From: Nageia nagi
Taxonomy: Eukaryota > Pinophyta
Assembly: GCA_050084985.1 (NCBI GenBank)
Contig: JBITNC010000001.1
Coordinates: 167,648,001-167,712,000 of the forward strand
DNA: 64,000 bases
Reading direction: 5' to 3'
Shown piece by piece: positions 1 through 11,534 of the stretch (position 1 is the first letter of the stretch; each line of letters starts with the position of its first letter). The position numbers and the translations under genes are program-made. The notes under the pieces were generated by a model. The model did not search any database, was not told where the DNA came from, and saw only the letters and a program-made list of their open reading frames with translations.

Positions 1-1640
1 CACCATATAATGAAAATTATTACGGTGATCAAACACCTTTCGAAACAAGTTACCAATCATTTTCAAAAAATGAACAAAGGGAAGGTAACAAGCATAATAA
101 AAATCCTATTATTCCTACATAATCAACTAATTACTTTTATAAAATGTTAATGGAGATTGAGATAATGTTATGTCAATAAGACAAACACAAAGTCTCCTAT
201 GAAACAATTTGTAATGAGCCCATACACCCTAGTGTTCCTAAGATAGGTATCCCTTTCAAATTTGAAATTCCAAAAATTGAATCTTTCAAAGGAAAGGATG
301 ATCCTAAAGAAAATCTAAGATGATTTAAATATTCAAGTTATGTAATCTCCAACAATGATTCTTTGATGTTATCTATGTTTCCTATGACACTTGATGGATG
401 AGTGATGGACTAGTACTGATTGAACATAGCATCACAACATATGCACAATTGGTTAACTTGTTCTTCAATCACTTTAGGATAAATATTAAATATAAAACCT
501 CCATAATTTATCTCATAATATTGCAACAATTTCAACATAAGATAATTACAAACTTCATTTCAAGATGGAGGGTGATTTTGACAAGCATGCCTTATACTCT
601 ACCATAAGAAGAACTAGTGAAAATGTTTAATTAAATTTATCTAAGACCCATTGCTAATACCTTATTAATTCAACAACATAAGACATTTGAGGAAGCAATT
701 TATCAAGCTATTATAATCAAAAATGTTAAAATCCAAGATGGAGAATTAAAGGGTAAAAAGGATCCTTATGTTAGAAATTGAAATTAGGCAAAATAATCAA
801 CAAAATCAATGCCTATTAATAAAGTTTATTATATTAAATATGGATAATCAAACCTTTTACAAATTACACATGCATTGCAAATTGAAGAAAGAAAACCTAG
901 GCCACCCCCTGAAAGTCTACTCCTTTTTCTAAATCTCTTTATGATATTTTGAAAAAATTAATAGACCATCAAATGATTATATTACCTAAAATATGACCTA
1001 AAAGACTATATGAAAGAGATAACAAATGGTATAATAAGAATTATTATTTCTAGTATCATCCTCAAAAGGGCCATACTATAGGAAAATGTAGAACATTACA
1101 ACACAAGGTTTAATATTTGACTGATCAAGGAAGGTAGATAACCCATTAACTATCCTTAATCAAAATCTAGGAATATATCATAACCTACTTCCTCAACATC
1201 AAGAAAACACCATAGCATCACAAATACACCAAAATCAAGTAACACAAAGGATTTCAATATGATTCTAATTTTGTTTATATAGTAAGCATAACTATAAGAG
1301 CCCAAAGGGTGTAAGGAAGGCAAGCTAATATTCCTAGTAATCAAACAAATGATGGTATTATACAACCAAATATACCTAGACCTCAACCACCTAATATTTT
1401 AGTAAAAGGATCTTTGCAACATCAATTAACAAACTCACACATGAATATGTATTTATTTGAGTTATTACAACAATCCAAAGATCATAGAGAATATATGAAC
1501 CAATTGTTGCAAACAATTAAGTTGGATATTAATGACCCTAAAAGCTTTGTGTCTTTTATGGGAAATATTAAAACAAACCAAAAACCCATTATTACCTTCC
1601 ATGATCATGAAATTAGGTAATCAAATCATTCACAAGGTCA
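1..1640 (+). pseudogene. Element A gag relic
   Basis: Decayed capsid/nucleocapsid gene, truncated by the window start. A matrix/capsid-like core lies near 240-800, starting at the conserved stretch FEIPKIESFKGKDDPKENL (about 260-318), which resembles the gag of element C (FELPKFDKFKGKKDP). A Tat-style nucleocapsid motif, H-P-Q-K-G-H-T followed by a Cys, lies at about 1050-1090. Many in-frame stops and several frameshifts are present, so no protein can be made. Gag would form the virus-like particle in the cytoplasm. Only short open stretches remain, such as 398-607 and 1414-1620. Confidence 0.7.
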
Positions 1641-1649
1641 AGATCCCCC

Positions 1650-2190
1650 ATTACATATTATAGCCAAGATTAGATGGAAAGGCTTTTAAAAGGATATTAA
1701 TAGATGATGATTCTATAATAAATATCATTTCCATAACTACCTATAAGAATTTGAATCTTCCTTTTTCACACATATGTGTGCCTTCCTTACAATTAAGAGC
1801 TTTCAATGATGCTTTGTTCTCAACAATGGGATCTATCTCACTACCTATTACCATGGGATCTAAAATTGTACAAACATTATTGCAAGTTATTGAAAGGGAT
1901 ATAACACAATACAACTTACTCTTAGGAAGATCATGGATTAGAGACATGCAATGTGTCCCATTAACATATCATAATTTCTTGAAATACATTCATGATGGTT
2001 TAGTACACTATGTACTTGGTGATGAAAGTCCATATTTCCATTTCATTTATACGCATCTTTTAGGGGAGACTATTTTGCCCTCTACTCATTATTTTACATT
2101 GCCTATGGTTCTTGAAAAAGTATCAATAGCAGATATAGATAAAAAAAGGTGCTTATCTAAGTTATTTAAAGGGGAAAGATCCCATTGATC
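1650..2190 (+). pseudogene. Element A aspartic protease domain
   Basis: Retroviral-type protease domain that would process Gag-Pol. The segment at 1670-1740 reads DGKAFKRILIDDDSIINII, where the usual D-[ST]-G active site is D-D-D-S, so the glycine is lost. It continues into the open stretch 1751-2188, with the flap-side sequence LQLRAFNDALFSTMG and the LLLGRSWI motif typical of plant gypsy protease C-termini. Element C has a closely related copy (LQLRAFNDTISTTMG). About 1.3 kb of poorly conserved linker separates this from the RT, with open pieces at 2871-3104 and 3156-3395. Confidence 0.7.
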
Positions 2191-3480
2191 TTGAAGTACC
2201 TCATACAGCAAAGACTAATAAGGATTCATTACTAGAAATAAAACCAACAATCTTGGAAAAGCAAACATGGGAAGAAAGAGCATGAAAGTTAGATGAAGTA
2301 AACAAAGCTTCATCATCAAAAGCATATTGTCCCATAAATGCATTAGATAATGATGGTACAATAAAAAATAAACCATCTGATATTTATACTTTAAGTATAA
2401 AATTAATTAATTACAGAATAAGAGAGTATGCCATTGATGATGTTATTTTTAATATTCCTATAACTCAAGAAATAGAAAGACCTAAAGAGTCTCATTGTGT
2501 GGTAGGAAAATTAGTACCATTGGGGAAGTTACCTAAGCAAATACTTTTTGTATATAAAGATCCTATAGAACCACCAATCCTTCCTCTACCTTAGTCTAAT
2601 GAAGGTATTTTTTGTGATTCATTAGAATACTTATCACTAGATGTAAGATCATTCATCCAGAGATACTTTGATAGTAGTTAGTGGAAAGAAAAAGGTTTAG
2701 GATGATACAAACAAGGACATAGGTACACCATTAACATTCATTATCAATTACCCAATGATAATATAGGATTAGGTTATAAGAGCAAAAATCAAGGAGTATT
2801 CAGTTTCAAGATAATTGAGTTAGATCCAAAGGCCACAACATATGAAAATTTATCTAAAATATCTAAATGGATGACAAATAAAGATGACATAGAGTCTGAA
2901 ACATTATTTTTAGAAGCGTTATTTTTTGATATATCAATTAATATTGTAGAGATTGCAGAAATATGTGATAATCTAATGTCTAAAATAAACTTTGATTTAT
3001 TTGGAAGTGATGAGTTTGAGATAATAGGTTCAAAAAAATTTAGTTATTCTTCATACTTAATGATAGATGAAGAAATAACAGATTTTAAATTGATTCCTAA
3101 ATAACCTACAATCATAGATTTCAAAGACATAGATACAATCTTACAAACTACAAACTTGAATATTAATACTACTTTAGAAGATCAATATGAAGTTGAGGAT
3201 GAAGAATATAATACCAATGATAATAATTGGATTCCAATACCCAACCAATTAGAGGAGAGATCTAACATGTTAATTGAAGAAATCATTGAGATTGATTTAA
3301 GTAATGAACCTAGTAGCCCTAAAATAATTCAATTAGGAAAATCTCTTACTGAAGATGAGAGAAAAGAGTTCATTACAATATTTAAGGAAAAATAGGAAAT
3401 ATTTGTATGGTCATATGCTGATATGTTTGGGCTTGATTCTAATTTAGTAGTGCATAATCTTGGTATAAAGGAAGGTGCAA
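2191..3480 (+). pseudogene. Element A linker between protease and RT
   Basis: Decayed coding region joining protease to RT. Open pieces at 2871-3104 and 3156-3395 are rich in Glu/Asp and Ile. The second contains LIEEIIEIDLSNEPSSPKII followed by LGKSLTEDERKEF, which matches LIEETIEVDIGEYPNNPHI followed by LGKLLTKEE in element C (41,256-41,519). The shared, otherwise unrecognised acidic segment therefore belongs to this family and precedes the RT. No catalytic motif is visible. Confidence 0.6.
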
Positions 3481-3489
3481 AACTTGTTA

Positions 3490-4330
3490 AACAAAAGCTA
3501 TGAAAAATGCATCTTACAATTTCCTTGATGGTAAAAGAAGTGCTGCAAAAACTTTTGGAAGCTAAGTTTATTCATCTAATTGATTATTCTAATTGGATTT
3601 CTAATATGGTACAAGTTAAAAAATCCATTGGAAAAATTTGAATATGCATAGATTTTAGAGACATAAACAAAGTATGTCCTAAGGATAATTTTCCCCTACC
3701 AAACATAGATAACTTGGTTGATTCTACCATAGGACACAAATTGTTATCACTCATGGATGGGTTTTCAGGATACAACCAAATTATAGTAGCATCATAAGAC
3801 CAACATAAAAATACATTTACAATGCCATGGGTAACATTCTATTAGAAAATAATACCGTTTGGATTAAAAAATGTTGGAGCTACCTATAAAAGAGTCATGA
3901 TGTACATCTTCCATGATTACATGCATGATATCATAGAGGATTATGGAGATGATGTGTTGGTTAAATTAAAAACATGAGAAGATCACCCTAAGCTACTCAT
4001 TTAAATATTTGATCGATTAATAGAACATAAAATTTGATTGAACCCAAAGAAATGTGTTTTTGGGGTGACATAGAGGAAATTAGTGAGTTTCATCATTTCT
4101 AGGTGAGGAATTGAAGTAGATCCTAACAAAATAAAAGCAATAACAAATAGGTCCCCCCCCCTCAAATATAAAATAACTACAAAGCCTATAGGGCAAGTTA
4201 TAGGCCATAAGATGTTTTATTTCTCAGTTATCAGACAAATGTAAACCTTTTAACAAACTTTTGAAGAAGGGTATTATATTTCACTAGGGAAATAAACAAC
4301 AAGAGGCATTTGATAAAATTAAATGTTATC
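3490..4330 (+). pseudogene. Element A reverse transcriptase
   Basis: RNA-directed DNA polymerase domain. In order: the IDFRDINKVCPKDNFPLPNI block (about 3650-3710), LMDGFSGYNQI (about 3750-3783), MPFGLKNVGATY-like sequence (3850-3890), and the catalytic box at 3942-3953, which reads Y-G-D-D instead of the usual Y-V-D-D. The primer-grip side LNPKKCVFG follows at about 4038-4065. Numerous stops, mostly at former Gln, Trp or Arg codons, make it nonfunctional. Element C carries the same blocks on the other strand at 40,530-41,000. Confidence 0.85.
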
Positions 4331-4725
4331 TTCTTTCACCACCCATTCTAGTACCACTTAAGCCTAAAGAACCATTCCCGTTATATATATCAATTACAAA
4401 AATAGCCTTAGGAACCATGCTTTCTCAAAAGAATAAGAATTGTAAAGAATAATCAATATATTATCTTTGCCAAACTTTAGTCAACTATGAGATTAAATAC
4501 ATGTATTTAGAAAAGTTGTGTTTAGAAGTAGTATTCGCAAACAAAAAGTTAAGACATTATATGCTAAACCATACCACGTATGTAATTGCTAACATGGATC
4601 CTTTGAAATATATGATGAATAAAACTTATCAAAATGCAAGAACATCTAAATGGATTATGCATTTGATGATTTTGACTTACTCTTCATAATTTAGAAATCA
4701 ATCAAAGGATAGGTTATAGTAGATT
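4331..4725 (+). pseudogene. Element A RNase H (native, RT-linked)
   Basis: RNase H domain in its normal place after RT, which would degrade RNA in RNA-DNA hybrids. The segment runs from PLKPKEPFPLYISI (about 4357) through CQTLVNYEIKYMYLEKLCLE (from about 4467) to the end of the open stretch 4501-4689, with the motif KLRHYMLNHTTYV typical of plant gypsy RH. The corresponding region of element C is 39,864-40,290. Stops interrupt it. Confidence 0.7.
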
Positions 4726-4829
4726 TATCTCATCAAAGCACCATTATCTAATGAATAATCTACTCATTATAGAATTACCAGATGAACATGTATTCCAATT
4801 AAATGTGATGGAAATTCCTATAGAATCTA

Positions 4830-5240
4830 AAGAAGATTGAGAAATGGTCATATATTTTGATTGATCAAGATGTGAATAAAGCAGGGGTGCAAGTGTTGTA
4901 TTTGTTACACCCCAAGGGGCATACCCTATTCATTTAAACTTAACTTTCCTTATATGAAAAATAATGTTGAGTATGAAGCCTTAATCTTAGCTATTAACAT
5001 TGCTATAAAATTAAAATTTAAAAAGGTTAAATTCATTAGTGATTCACTATTAATTATAAATCAAATTAAAGAAATATTCTAGTGTAAACAACCCATTTTT
5101 GAAAAAATATAAGAGATTAGAAAAAAATATCTTATTATATTTTGAAAAATATGATTTAGAAGTAGCACTGTAATCAACTAATAGGTTTGCTTATGCTATG
5201 GTTTCTATTGGATCTTTGATACCCACAAACCCTAATAAAA
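4830..5240 (+). pseudogene. Element A additional RNase H (aRH)
   Basis: Second RNase H domain, the Tat-clade hallmark, placed between native RH and integrase. Visible are the central NNVEYEALILAI block (about 4958-4995), holding the catalytic Glu, and FISDSLLIINQIK (about 5030-5068), holding the third acidic residue. The first catalytic Asp should lie near 4855-4865 (IYFD). Element C has the same domain at about 39,480-39,860. Stops and frameshifts are present. Confidence 0.7.
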
Positions 5241-5269
5241 AAATGATCCCTATTGAAATTATTCAAATC

Positions 5270-6592
5270 ACTTGATCCTCAATAGAATCAAATGAAGTTG
5301 AATATGTAGTCTTAGACATTGCAATGGAAGACAAAAGTTTGTGGCATACATAATTGTTCAAATTCTTAAGATATGGGGTATTACCTAAAGACCTAACAAA
5401 ATCATCTAGGAAAGCATTCAAGATAAAAGCTTTTCACTTTTGCATGATAGGAGATGTCTTATACTATAGGGGTTTTGATGGGATATTGCTCATATGTTTA
5501 GAATGGGTTGATCCATAAATTGTTATTTCATGCACACATGACAGAATTTGTAGAGGGCATTTTAGTGGCTCCGTAATTACAAAATGATTAATGTGTATGG
5601 GATATTATTGGCCCCCTATGGAATATGAATGTATAAATTATGTTAGAAAGTGTGTTAAATGTCAACAACATGCTAACCTATTTAATCAACCTTCACATAC
5701 ATTACAACCCATGCAATCATTGTGGCCATTCTCAAATGGGCATTAGATTTAATAGGTTAGATATCCCCTATTTCTTCAGGAGGTCATAATTTTATCATAA
5801 CTACGATTGAATATTTTGCAAAATGGGTAGAAGCCATCCCCATGATCTCAAAAAAAGGGCCAAAGATAGCATAATTCATACAAAACCATATTATATGTCA
5901 TTTTAGAATCCCAACTCAAATTATCACTAATAATATAAAAAAAATTCATAAACAAGTAAGTTCAACATTTATGTAAAGGATATCATATTTGATTAAGTTT
6001 CTCAACCCCTCAAAGGAATGGTCATGCTGAAGCTATAAACAAAACTATTCGTAGTATTTTATTAAAAACTATTAATGATTTCGATCAAAATTGGAATGTA
6101 AGAATTCCACATGCATTATGGGCTTATCAAACTAGTATTCAAACTCCTACAAGGGCAACCCCATTTTCTTTAGTTTATAGAGTAGAAGTAGTATTACCCT
6201 TGGAAATAGAAATTCCTTCTCTTTGAATTGCCTTACAAGATTATATCACAAATGAAGCTATTTATCAAACAAGATTAGATCAATTATTACTTCTAGATGA
6301 AAGAAGGGTTAATGCTTTAGAAAATTTACCCACTTGTCAAAATCATATTAAAAGAGCTTTTGATAAAAGGGTAAAAATTCATGAATTTAATATAGGATAT
6401 TTAATTTTAAAAGATAACCAACAAACTTCTCAAATGGAATGATAACTTCATGACAAGTTTGCTCCTAATTGGTTAGGTACTTATGTGATTAAAAGCAAAT
6501 TTGGATCTAGAGCTTATCATTTAATTGATTTGGAAGTTAACAAAGAGTATGAGCCCATAAATATCATGCACCTTCATCCTTTATATAGTTAA
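5270..6592 (+). pseudogene. Element A integrase
   Basis: Integrase relic, which would insert the cDNA copy into nuclear DNA. The zinc-binding HHCC region lies at about 5535-5680 (RGHFSG, then YVRKCVKCQQHAN). The catalytic core follows, with TPQRNGHAEAINKTI at about 6008-6052, where the catalytic Glu is kept. The C-terminal part includes LLDERRVNALENL (from about 6291) and KFAPNWLGTYVI (about 6457-6490). The ORF ends with INIMHLHPLYS and a TAA at 6590-6592, parallel to IKIIHLHPFYA at the end of pol in element C. Many in-frame stops. Confidence 0.8.
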
Positions 6593-6705
6593 TAAACTTT
6601 TTTTATTGGAAATTGTATATATTGTAAATAAGTATTTTAGTTTAAAAAATTAACAAAAGTGTTTTTCTTAAGACTTATACATATTTAATGTATTTGAAAT
6701 AGAAA

Positions 6706-8212
6706 ATGACATCAAAAAAGAGCAAAAGCATCCACTTGATTACTAATGAAAGAGGCATTCAAAAAATATCTTGGTTTGAGAAACTAAGATATTTGGGAGA
6801 TAGGGCTATCATAGAATTATCCCTAGATACTTCTCTTAGGAACAAAAATTTCCTTCATTTACCTATTGATCTACAAAGATTCCTAGTCTTAAAATTATCG
6901 CTAGAAAAATACCAAGGATGGGAAATAAGTTTTCATGGAGATAACTTGGAGATCTATGTAGATAAATCCATGTATAACCTGAGTCATGCACACTATTTTG
7001 CATAAGTTTGCATGATAAACTTGTTATATCAATACTAGCCTACATTAGTCCCTAAGATCATAATTAATTGCTTTTTCAATAATTGGATCCAAAATATAGT
7101 AATTAATACTTGTACAAATAAGGATTTTCTATTTACATGGGTAGACCAGATGACAAGAGACCTATGTTGTCATAAAATAATCTATGATTTTTACACAATG
7201 TTCATCCATAAGCCTCAATGATCAATTAGATGTGTGCAAAAAATTGACTAATGATTCTCCTAAATTAGGTCAAGATTTTCCAATTCTCCTCCATGTAACA
7301 TTTAGTTAAGAGCTTTAATGCCAAAAAGATTAGAAAATAATGAAAAAATACAATTGTAATTTAATTAAGCCATGATTTTATTGATAGATACTCGAAAGAT
7401 TGATACATGCAAGCATTAAGAAAGTGTCCTTAAACTAAGATAGCCCATTTCTTCACTTTACCAAAAGAAATTCAAGAAGTTATAGCCATGAATTTTTATA
7501 ATCAATGAGGAACTAATGCATGGGACTTAAAATTCAATAATATTAAGGCAACCATTGATTTAGAAGCAAAGGATATGTGGATGGAAACTGAATCCATGAC
7601 CAATTGGATCCATCTATTTTGCTTGCATTGGCCTTATGGGAGACCTAGAATTTTGTTAAATTATTTTGATCATATAAATCTTTGATGTTACAGGATATCA
7701 CTCTCTATAATTGAGGTTATTAATGACTCATTACTAAACTATAATACCTATTCAATTTTGCATAATGAAATCATATATGATTATACTTCATTATTCAACA
7801 AAAATTATTATGTAAATAATCCAACCAATGTAAAACTAAGGTTTCAAAGGACCTTTAAATGCTTTAACCAAAGAAAAGGTGAGGTTGTAATTAAACCAGT
7901 GAAAAATGAGTATGTCTAGTATCTCATAAAGAGCAAGATCCCCCTATTATCATTAATTCCCCTCAAGCTCTAAAATCCTTAGGGATTTCATCCCACCTTC
8001 CATTTATTGAAAATGATGAGAACTTGACATTGTCAACCAGGCCAAAACATGTAATTAAGAAATTCAAGCATCATCCACCAATCTTGCCACTTATTTTGTA
8101 TTCAATCCATCATCAACCATCCATCCTAGGACTAGGACCTACTTGTTTTTTAGTTCAACCTTCGTACTTTTATTTCTTGGGTTATAAAGGTTGGATTATC
8201 CATAAAAAATAA
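6706..8212 (+). pseudogene. Element A extra sense ORF downstream of integrase (unrecognised)
   Basis: The first 99 codons (6706-7005) are open; after a gap, coding-like sequence reappears at about 7440-7920 and ends with 8024-8212. The composition is that of a soluble protein, with SWFEKLRYLGDRAIIELSLD near the N-terminus and AKDMWMETESMTNWIHLFCL (about 7570-7630) in the middle. I recognise no domain and no Env-type signal peptide or membrane anchor. Its place, sense orientation and lack of pol motifs fit the extra ORFs known from Tat-lineage elements. The original length would be about 500 codons. It carries several stops and at least one frameshift. Confidence 0.45.
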
Positions 8213-9501
8213 GGAAATAATTTTCATTGGGGAGTTGTGAAGAGTTTTTTTTCCTAAAATTATAATAATATAATAAATAAAAAATATAATTATTCAAAAC
8301 ACATGTAAATAATTCAAAAAAAAGAAAAAAGAAAAATAAAAAATCATCAAAAAATACAAAAACACTAAAAAATTCATAAAAAATATAAAAACTACAAAAA
8401 ATGAAAACAAAATGTATGTATGTATGTATGTATGTATATATGTATATATATATATATACTCAGAAGATATACTTTTGAAGCATCTTGGCTACTAGGTGCA
8501 CTACCTTTATGTTCATATCATTTCACTTTGTTCATAAATGTTTAATCATTTACCTTTAATGTCATAATTATTATATATTAATCATTATGAGGGAGGCAAC
8601 TAATCAAGTTATATGTATCCATACATCATACATACATCCACATAATATTCATTTATGTATATAGTTGTATTTACAAATAAAGAGGTAGGCAATAAATATT
8701 TTATTCATATTTCGTTTCAATTGAAAAATATTATGTTGAAACTTCAAAAACTTAGAATGATAAAAAGACATAATGATGATATACGATAGTGCACTAATAA
8801 ACTCATACACTTCTCATGATGATAACTTGAAATAATCAAGAATTGGATATTTCTTGAGTATAAATTTGCGTATGGTTTTTCCTACTTTTTTGCTTCATCC
8901 AAAACCTAAGACCTAGGATTAAAAAAAAAAAGAGATAAAAAAATGAAAGAAATAAAAATAATAACAAAGAGAAAAAATATAGAATTCTTGGGCCATTGCA
9001 GTATCCTCTATCGAGGCTATGTATGCCTGACTAGAAATAGAGCAAGGCTATAATGGGATGAAGAGGTTAACCTTCACTAGGGCTATGGACCTTTTTTAGT
9101 AGTGAAGCATACCTTACAAAAAGAAAAAAAATCATATATCACAATTTATAATCCTAGGGTATTTAGTTTGCAAATGTTAAGAGAAGGAAATAAACATCAT
9201 TGCACACACATGAGTTTATGGTAAACTTAAGTATATTATGATCTTGTTTTATATCATCCCTAATAGATGAGACAAAAGCAAAAGATCAATTAATGAAACT
9301 AGGTATTGAAGGTGTTATTCATTACAATTCTTTATATATATATCATTCATTCCATACCATCATTATTATCATTATAAAAGCTTGATCAGTTGTCAAATCA
9401 TTTAGATTGATATCTAAGTTATTATGTCATTCATAAAAATTTGTCATTTAAGTTTCATACATTTTACATTCATGTACCATTTTTCCATGTACATATATGT
9501 G
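8213..9501 (+). other. Element A 3' untranslated region, left part
   Basis: No gene seen. The first 200 bases are A-rich, followed by a microsatellite (8412-8459) and AT-rich unique sequence. Interpreted as the 3' noncoding part of element A because the PMD-like ORF and 3' LTR of A lie on the other side of the copia-1 insertion. Confidence 0.5.
8412..8459. repeat. TATG/TA microsatellite
   Basis: Perfect tgta units passing into a tata run; simple sequence with no coding potential. Confidence 0.9.
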
Positions 9502-9506
9502 TATCC
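9502..9506. repeat. Copia-1 target-site duplication, left (tatcc)
   Basis: The 5 bp tatcc directly before the TGTTGAGC start of the 5' LTR match 18,802-18,806 directly after the 3' LTR. Confidence 0.95.
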
Positions 9507-9654
9507 TGTTGAGCATGGGTGATTGTCATTGTTGTCAACACGTGGTTTTAGCTGTGTCTTCGCATCCATTTGGTTTTGGCTATGTCTTCACGCAGTAGTA
9601 TGAGTTCATTTTAAGATCCCCAGGATGACGTTCCAGAATGAAATGATAAAGCTC

Positions 9655-9930
9655 AGTTGTGGAAAAATCCGAGTTTCGAAGAAGGTGAGAGTTGTGAAAA
9701 ATCTGGGTTCTGGAGAAGGTGAGAGTTGTTGAAAAATCTGGGTTCCAGAGAAGGTGAGAGTTGTGAAAAATTCGGGTTCTGGAGAAGGTGAGAGTTGTGA
9801 AAAATCTGGGTTCCAGAGAAGGTGAGAGTTGTGAAAAATCCGGGTTCTGGAGAAGGTGAGAGTTGTTGAAAAGTCCGGGTTCTGAAGAAGGTGAGAGTTG
9901 TGGAAAAGCTTGGGTTCCGGAGAAGGTGAG
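9655..9930. repeat. 34-bp tandem repeat in copia-1 5' LTR
   Basis: About eight imperfect copies of a unit containing GGAGAAGGTGAGAGTTGTG. The same array is at about 16,985-17,262 in the 3' LTR. It produces a spurious open frame on the opposite strand. Confidence 0.9.
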
Positions 9931-10546
9931 GTCAGCAAAGAGAAATTAAGGAGCCGAAACTAGTTAATTAAGTATTTTGGAAGTAGAGCATTCCAGAAAT
10001 ATGAAGATGACATCAGCGATTTTGGGTCTTAACCCAAAACTAGATCCCAGAAGTGATGAGGTTAGCAAGGGGCAACTAAAAGAGTCAGAGCCAGCAAGAA
10101 AAACATTCCAAAAGCAAGAGATGATGTCACAGGGAGAACGATGTTCACATTCTTTAATAGAACTAGGTTTCAAAGATGATGAGGTCAGTAAAGAGTGATC
10201 AAATAGCCGATGAGTAAAGCATTCTGAAATGTAGAGATGAGATCAGCAAAGAGAGATTGAAAATCTGGAGTCTATAAAGTAAATGTTTCAGAAGTAAAAT
10301 GTTCCAGATCAAAAGGATGATGTCACAGAGGATAAGATAGTCGCATTTTGGTAAAGACCAGAGTCCGAAGATGATGACATCATGGTGTTAGTGTTGAAAA
10401 GTCTAGAAGGCCATGAAGATACCTTGGAACTCTATTTCAGAGTCCAGAGATGATGACATCATGTGGGAAGCATTTTACTCTACTTCTAGAGTCCAGAGAT
10501 GATGACATCATGATGTATACAATAAACATCCGATAAGTGAGACAAA

Positions 10547-10690
10547 GAGTCTGGGATTATCAGAAATACCATTATGAAGAAGAAAAGAGTTCGAGATTAT
10601 CAGAAATACCATTATAAAGAAGAAAAGAGTCTAGAATTATCAAAAATACCATTATGAAGAAGAAAAGAGTTTAGAATTATCAGAAATAAT
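10547..10690. repeat. 39-bp tandem repeat in copia-1 5' LTR
   Basis: Four imperfect copies of a unit containing ATTATCAGAAATACCATTAT followed by an A/G-rich tail. The 3' LTR equivalent is at about 17,878-18,021. Confidence 0.85.
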
Positions 10691-11472
10691 TAGATACTAT
10701 CAAATCTCTTAAATCAGTGGAGAAAAAGGTATACTTGTCTAAACAACTCTATTTGAGCAATAGGAGCGTTCGTCAGTTATAGCAGTTGCAGACTCAGATA
10801 GTGAACTCTCTTTAGTGCAGGAGTAGTTACAAATAAAGATTCCTTTTAAGTTTGTTTTTGGTAACATGTCATGATAGGAACAGTTTTGTGAGGGGCTTTC
10901 TTGATGTGTAACGGTTGCAAGAAAGTACGTGAAGTGTGGATTGTAGATGAAGTAAAAAGGGGCCAGTAGAGAAGGGTGATAAGTGTGGTAAGAACGTGAA
11001 GTGAGCAAACAAATATGCAAATAGGAGTGTGATTGTTTAAGTGTGTTACTTTGGAGCTATGTGCAGAGATAAAATAGTGAACATCAGAGCTAGACCATTG
11101 AGGGTCTTCTAGAACTGTATTCTTTCCTCCTTTTTGAATGTTGTCTCAAGTGGGTGCTTGAGAGCTGGAGTTGGTGCTCCAAGCAGTAGGTGCTACTATT
11201 TGCAAAGTGGTAGTTGGTGCTACCCTTCACAGTTGTTGCTGTGAATCTGTAAGCTTTCTTTAATGGTTGGATTTGGATTGGTGTCCAAGCAGTCATTTTT
11301 GAGGATGTAGCCAATCTGGTGAACCTCGTTACATCTGGTGTTGTGTGATGTACTGGTGTGCTTGCTCAATTTTCTCTGGCTTTTAATCTATCTTTATTTA
11401 AGAAGGTTAAATTGATTATTTTTATATACACTAATTCACCCCCCCTCTCAATGTCACTCGAAGTCCAACAAT

Positions 11473-11485
11473 TGGTATCAGAGAG
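11473..11485 (+). promoter_or_regulatory. Copia-1 primer binding site (initiator tRNA-Met)
   Basis: TGGTATCAGAGAG lies 2 bp after the 5' LTR. It is complementary to the 3' end of plant initiator tRNA-Met, whose standard copia site is TGGTATCAGAGC, and would prime minus-strand synthesis. Confidence 0.9.
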
Positions 11486-11534
11486 AGGTTCCTAATTAGG
11501 CTATAACAGCTAAGGAGATCCTGGTAGTGGAACT

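Larger units (their letters stand above)
9507..11470 (+). repeat. Copia-1 5' LTR (1964 bp)
   Basis: Begins TGTTGAGCAT and ends AAGTCCAACA. The 3' part has the run TTCACCCCCCC shortly before the end, common in plant copia LTRs. Internally it has three repeat zones: 8 copies of a 34-bp unit (9655-9930), three inverted-repeat motifs ATGATGACATCAT (about 10,370-10,510), and four copies of a 39-bp unit (10,547-10,690). It would supply the promoter and polyadenylation signals. Confidence 0.95.

Noticed and set aside
6706-8212. Possible retroviral-type envelope gene after integrase in element A
   Set aside because: No signal peptide, cleavage site or membrane anchor can be read, so I call it only an unrecognised extra ORF.
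9655-9930. Regularly spaced repeats that might suggest a CRISPR-like array
   Set aside because: Units are directly adjacent without spacers, lie in an LTR of a plant element and are duplicated in the other LTR.
9606-9938. Open frame of 110 codons on the minus strand with repeated Ser/Pro/Leu units
   Set aside because: It is the reverse reading of the 34-bp LTR tandem repeat; the 3' LTR copy gives a shorter version. A repeat artefact, not a gene.
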